Source: an uncultured Selenomonas sp. (GTDB taxonomy: Bacteria > Bacillota > Negativicutes > Selenomonadales > Selenomonadaceae). Taken from it: DNA of 6,583 bases. The position numbers and the translations under genes are program-made. Numbering within the stretch: position 1 is the stretch's first letter; each line of letters begins with the position of its first letter. Below the pieces are notes generated by a model. It did not search any database and was not told the DNA's origin. It saw only the letters and a program-made list of their open reading frames with translations. Below, piece by piece: positions 6,494 through 6,583 of the stretch. The stretch spans positions 1 through 6,583 of the forward strand of contig CALGGN010000240.1 in NCBI GenBank assembly GCA_937915915.1. The letters are read 5' to 3'.

Positions 6494-6583
6494 ATGAAGA
6501 TTTATACGTGCCCCCGGAAAATCTGCTGGAACGCGGCGCTCCCGAATGCTCGATATGCAGAAGCCGTGAATATTTTACCTTTC
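6494..6583 (+). CDS. Open frame running off the right edge, identity unknown
   Basis: An ATG at 6494 opens 30 codons (MKIYTCPRKICW...AVNILPF) with no stop before the window ends. A weak divergent promoter lies upstream, but there is no purine-rich ribosome site before the ATG. On the opposite strand another frame enters from the right edge and ends at a TAA at about 6505-6503. The stretch could therefore be the start of a divergent gene, the tail of a minus-strand gene, or intergenic DNA. I recognise neither peptide. Confidence 0.15.
   Translation, partial: MKIYTCPRKICWNAALPNARYAEAVNILPF

Noticed and set aside
10..6505. Same 12 bases (ATGAAGATTTAT) at 10-21 and 6494-6505, near both ends of the window
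   Set aside because: About one 12-base match is expected by chance in a window this size, and the flanks do not match, so it is not evidence of an element with direct repeats.
1..6583. CRISPR arrays, tRNA or rRNA genes, transposases, prophage genes
   Set aside because: No regularly spaced repeats, no tRNA-like cloverleaf or rRNA sequence noticed, and no transposase or integrase motifs in any plausible frame.

Overview
The window holds three complete protein genes and two short non-coding gaps. It looks like chromosomal DNA of a moderately GC-rich, anaerobic-type bacterium. Shine-Dalgarno sites are strong and purine-rich (GAGGA, AGGAG, AAGGGGG), and the flavour suggests Bacillota. The Negativicutes (Selenomonas/Mitsuokella relatives) are my best guess, but that is an inference from gene content, base composition and protein character, not from a marker gene.

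Layout: (1) 1-86 is an AT-rich leader that includes a possible 26-codon reading frame whose stop overlaps the next start (ATGA). (2) 87-3107, plus strand, is a full-length type I restriction motor/nuclease subunit, HsdR. Its methylase (HsdM) and specificity (HsdS) partners are not here. Because the next gene is convergent, partners would have to lie to the left, outside the window. (3) 3155-4702, minus strand, is a DASS/SLC13-family carboxylate (or other divalent anion) transporter, tail to tail with hsdR. (4) 4703-4888 is a 186-bp gap rich in hairpins, including a good Rho-independent terminator for the upstream gene and a doubtful 35-codon frame. (5) 4889-6421, minus strand, is an alpha-D-phosphohexomutase of the phosphomannomutase/phosphoglucomutase type with unusual active-site loops. 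(6) 6422-6583 carries the mutase promoter (extended -10) and an unresolved open frame running off the right edge.

How the genes relate: the mutase and transporter are co-oriented housekeeping or metabolic genes separated by a terminator, so they are probably separate transcription units (sugar-phosphate supply for polysaccharides; carboxylate uptake). hsdR is a defence gene, read in the opposite direction. Hand counts of a few 60-base stretches give it lower GC (42%, 47% and 55%) than the other two genes (62-63%), as expected if the restriction locus was acquired separately. I found no convincing undescribed multi-gene system. The points most worth a second look are the substituted second ion-binding motif of the transporter, the atypical loops of the mutase, and the structured gap between them.
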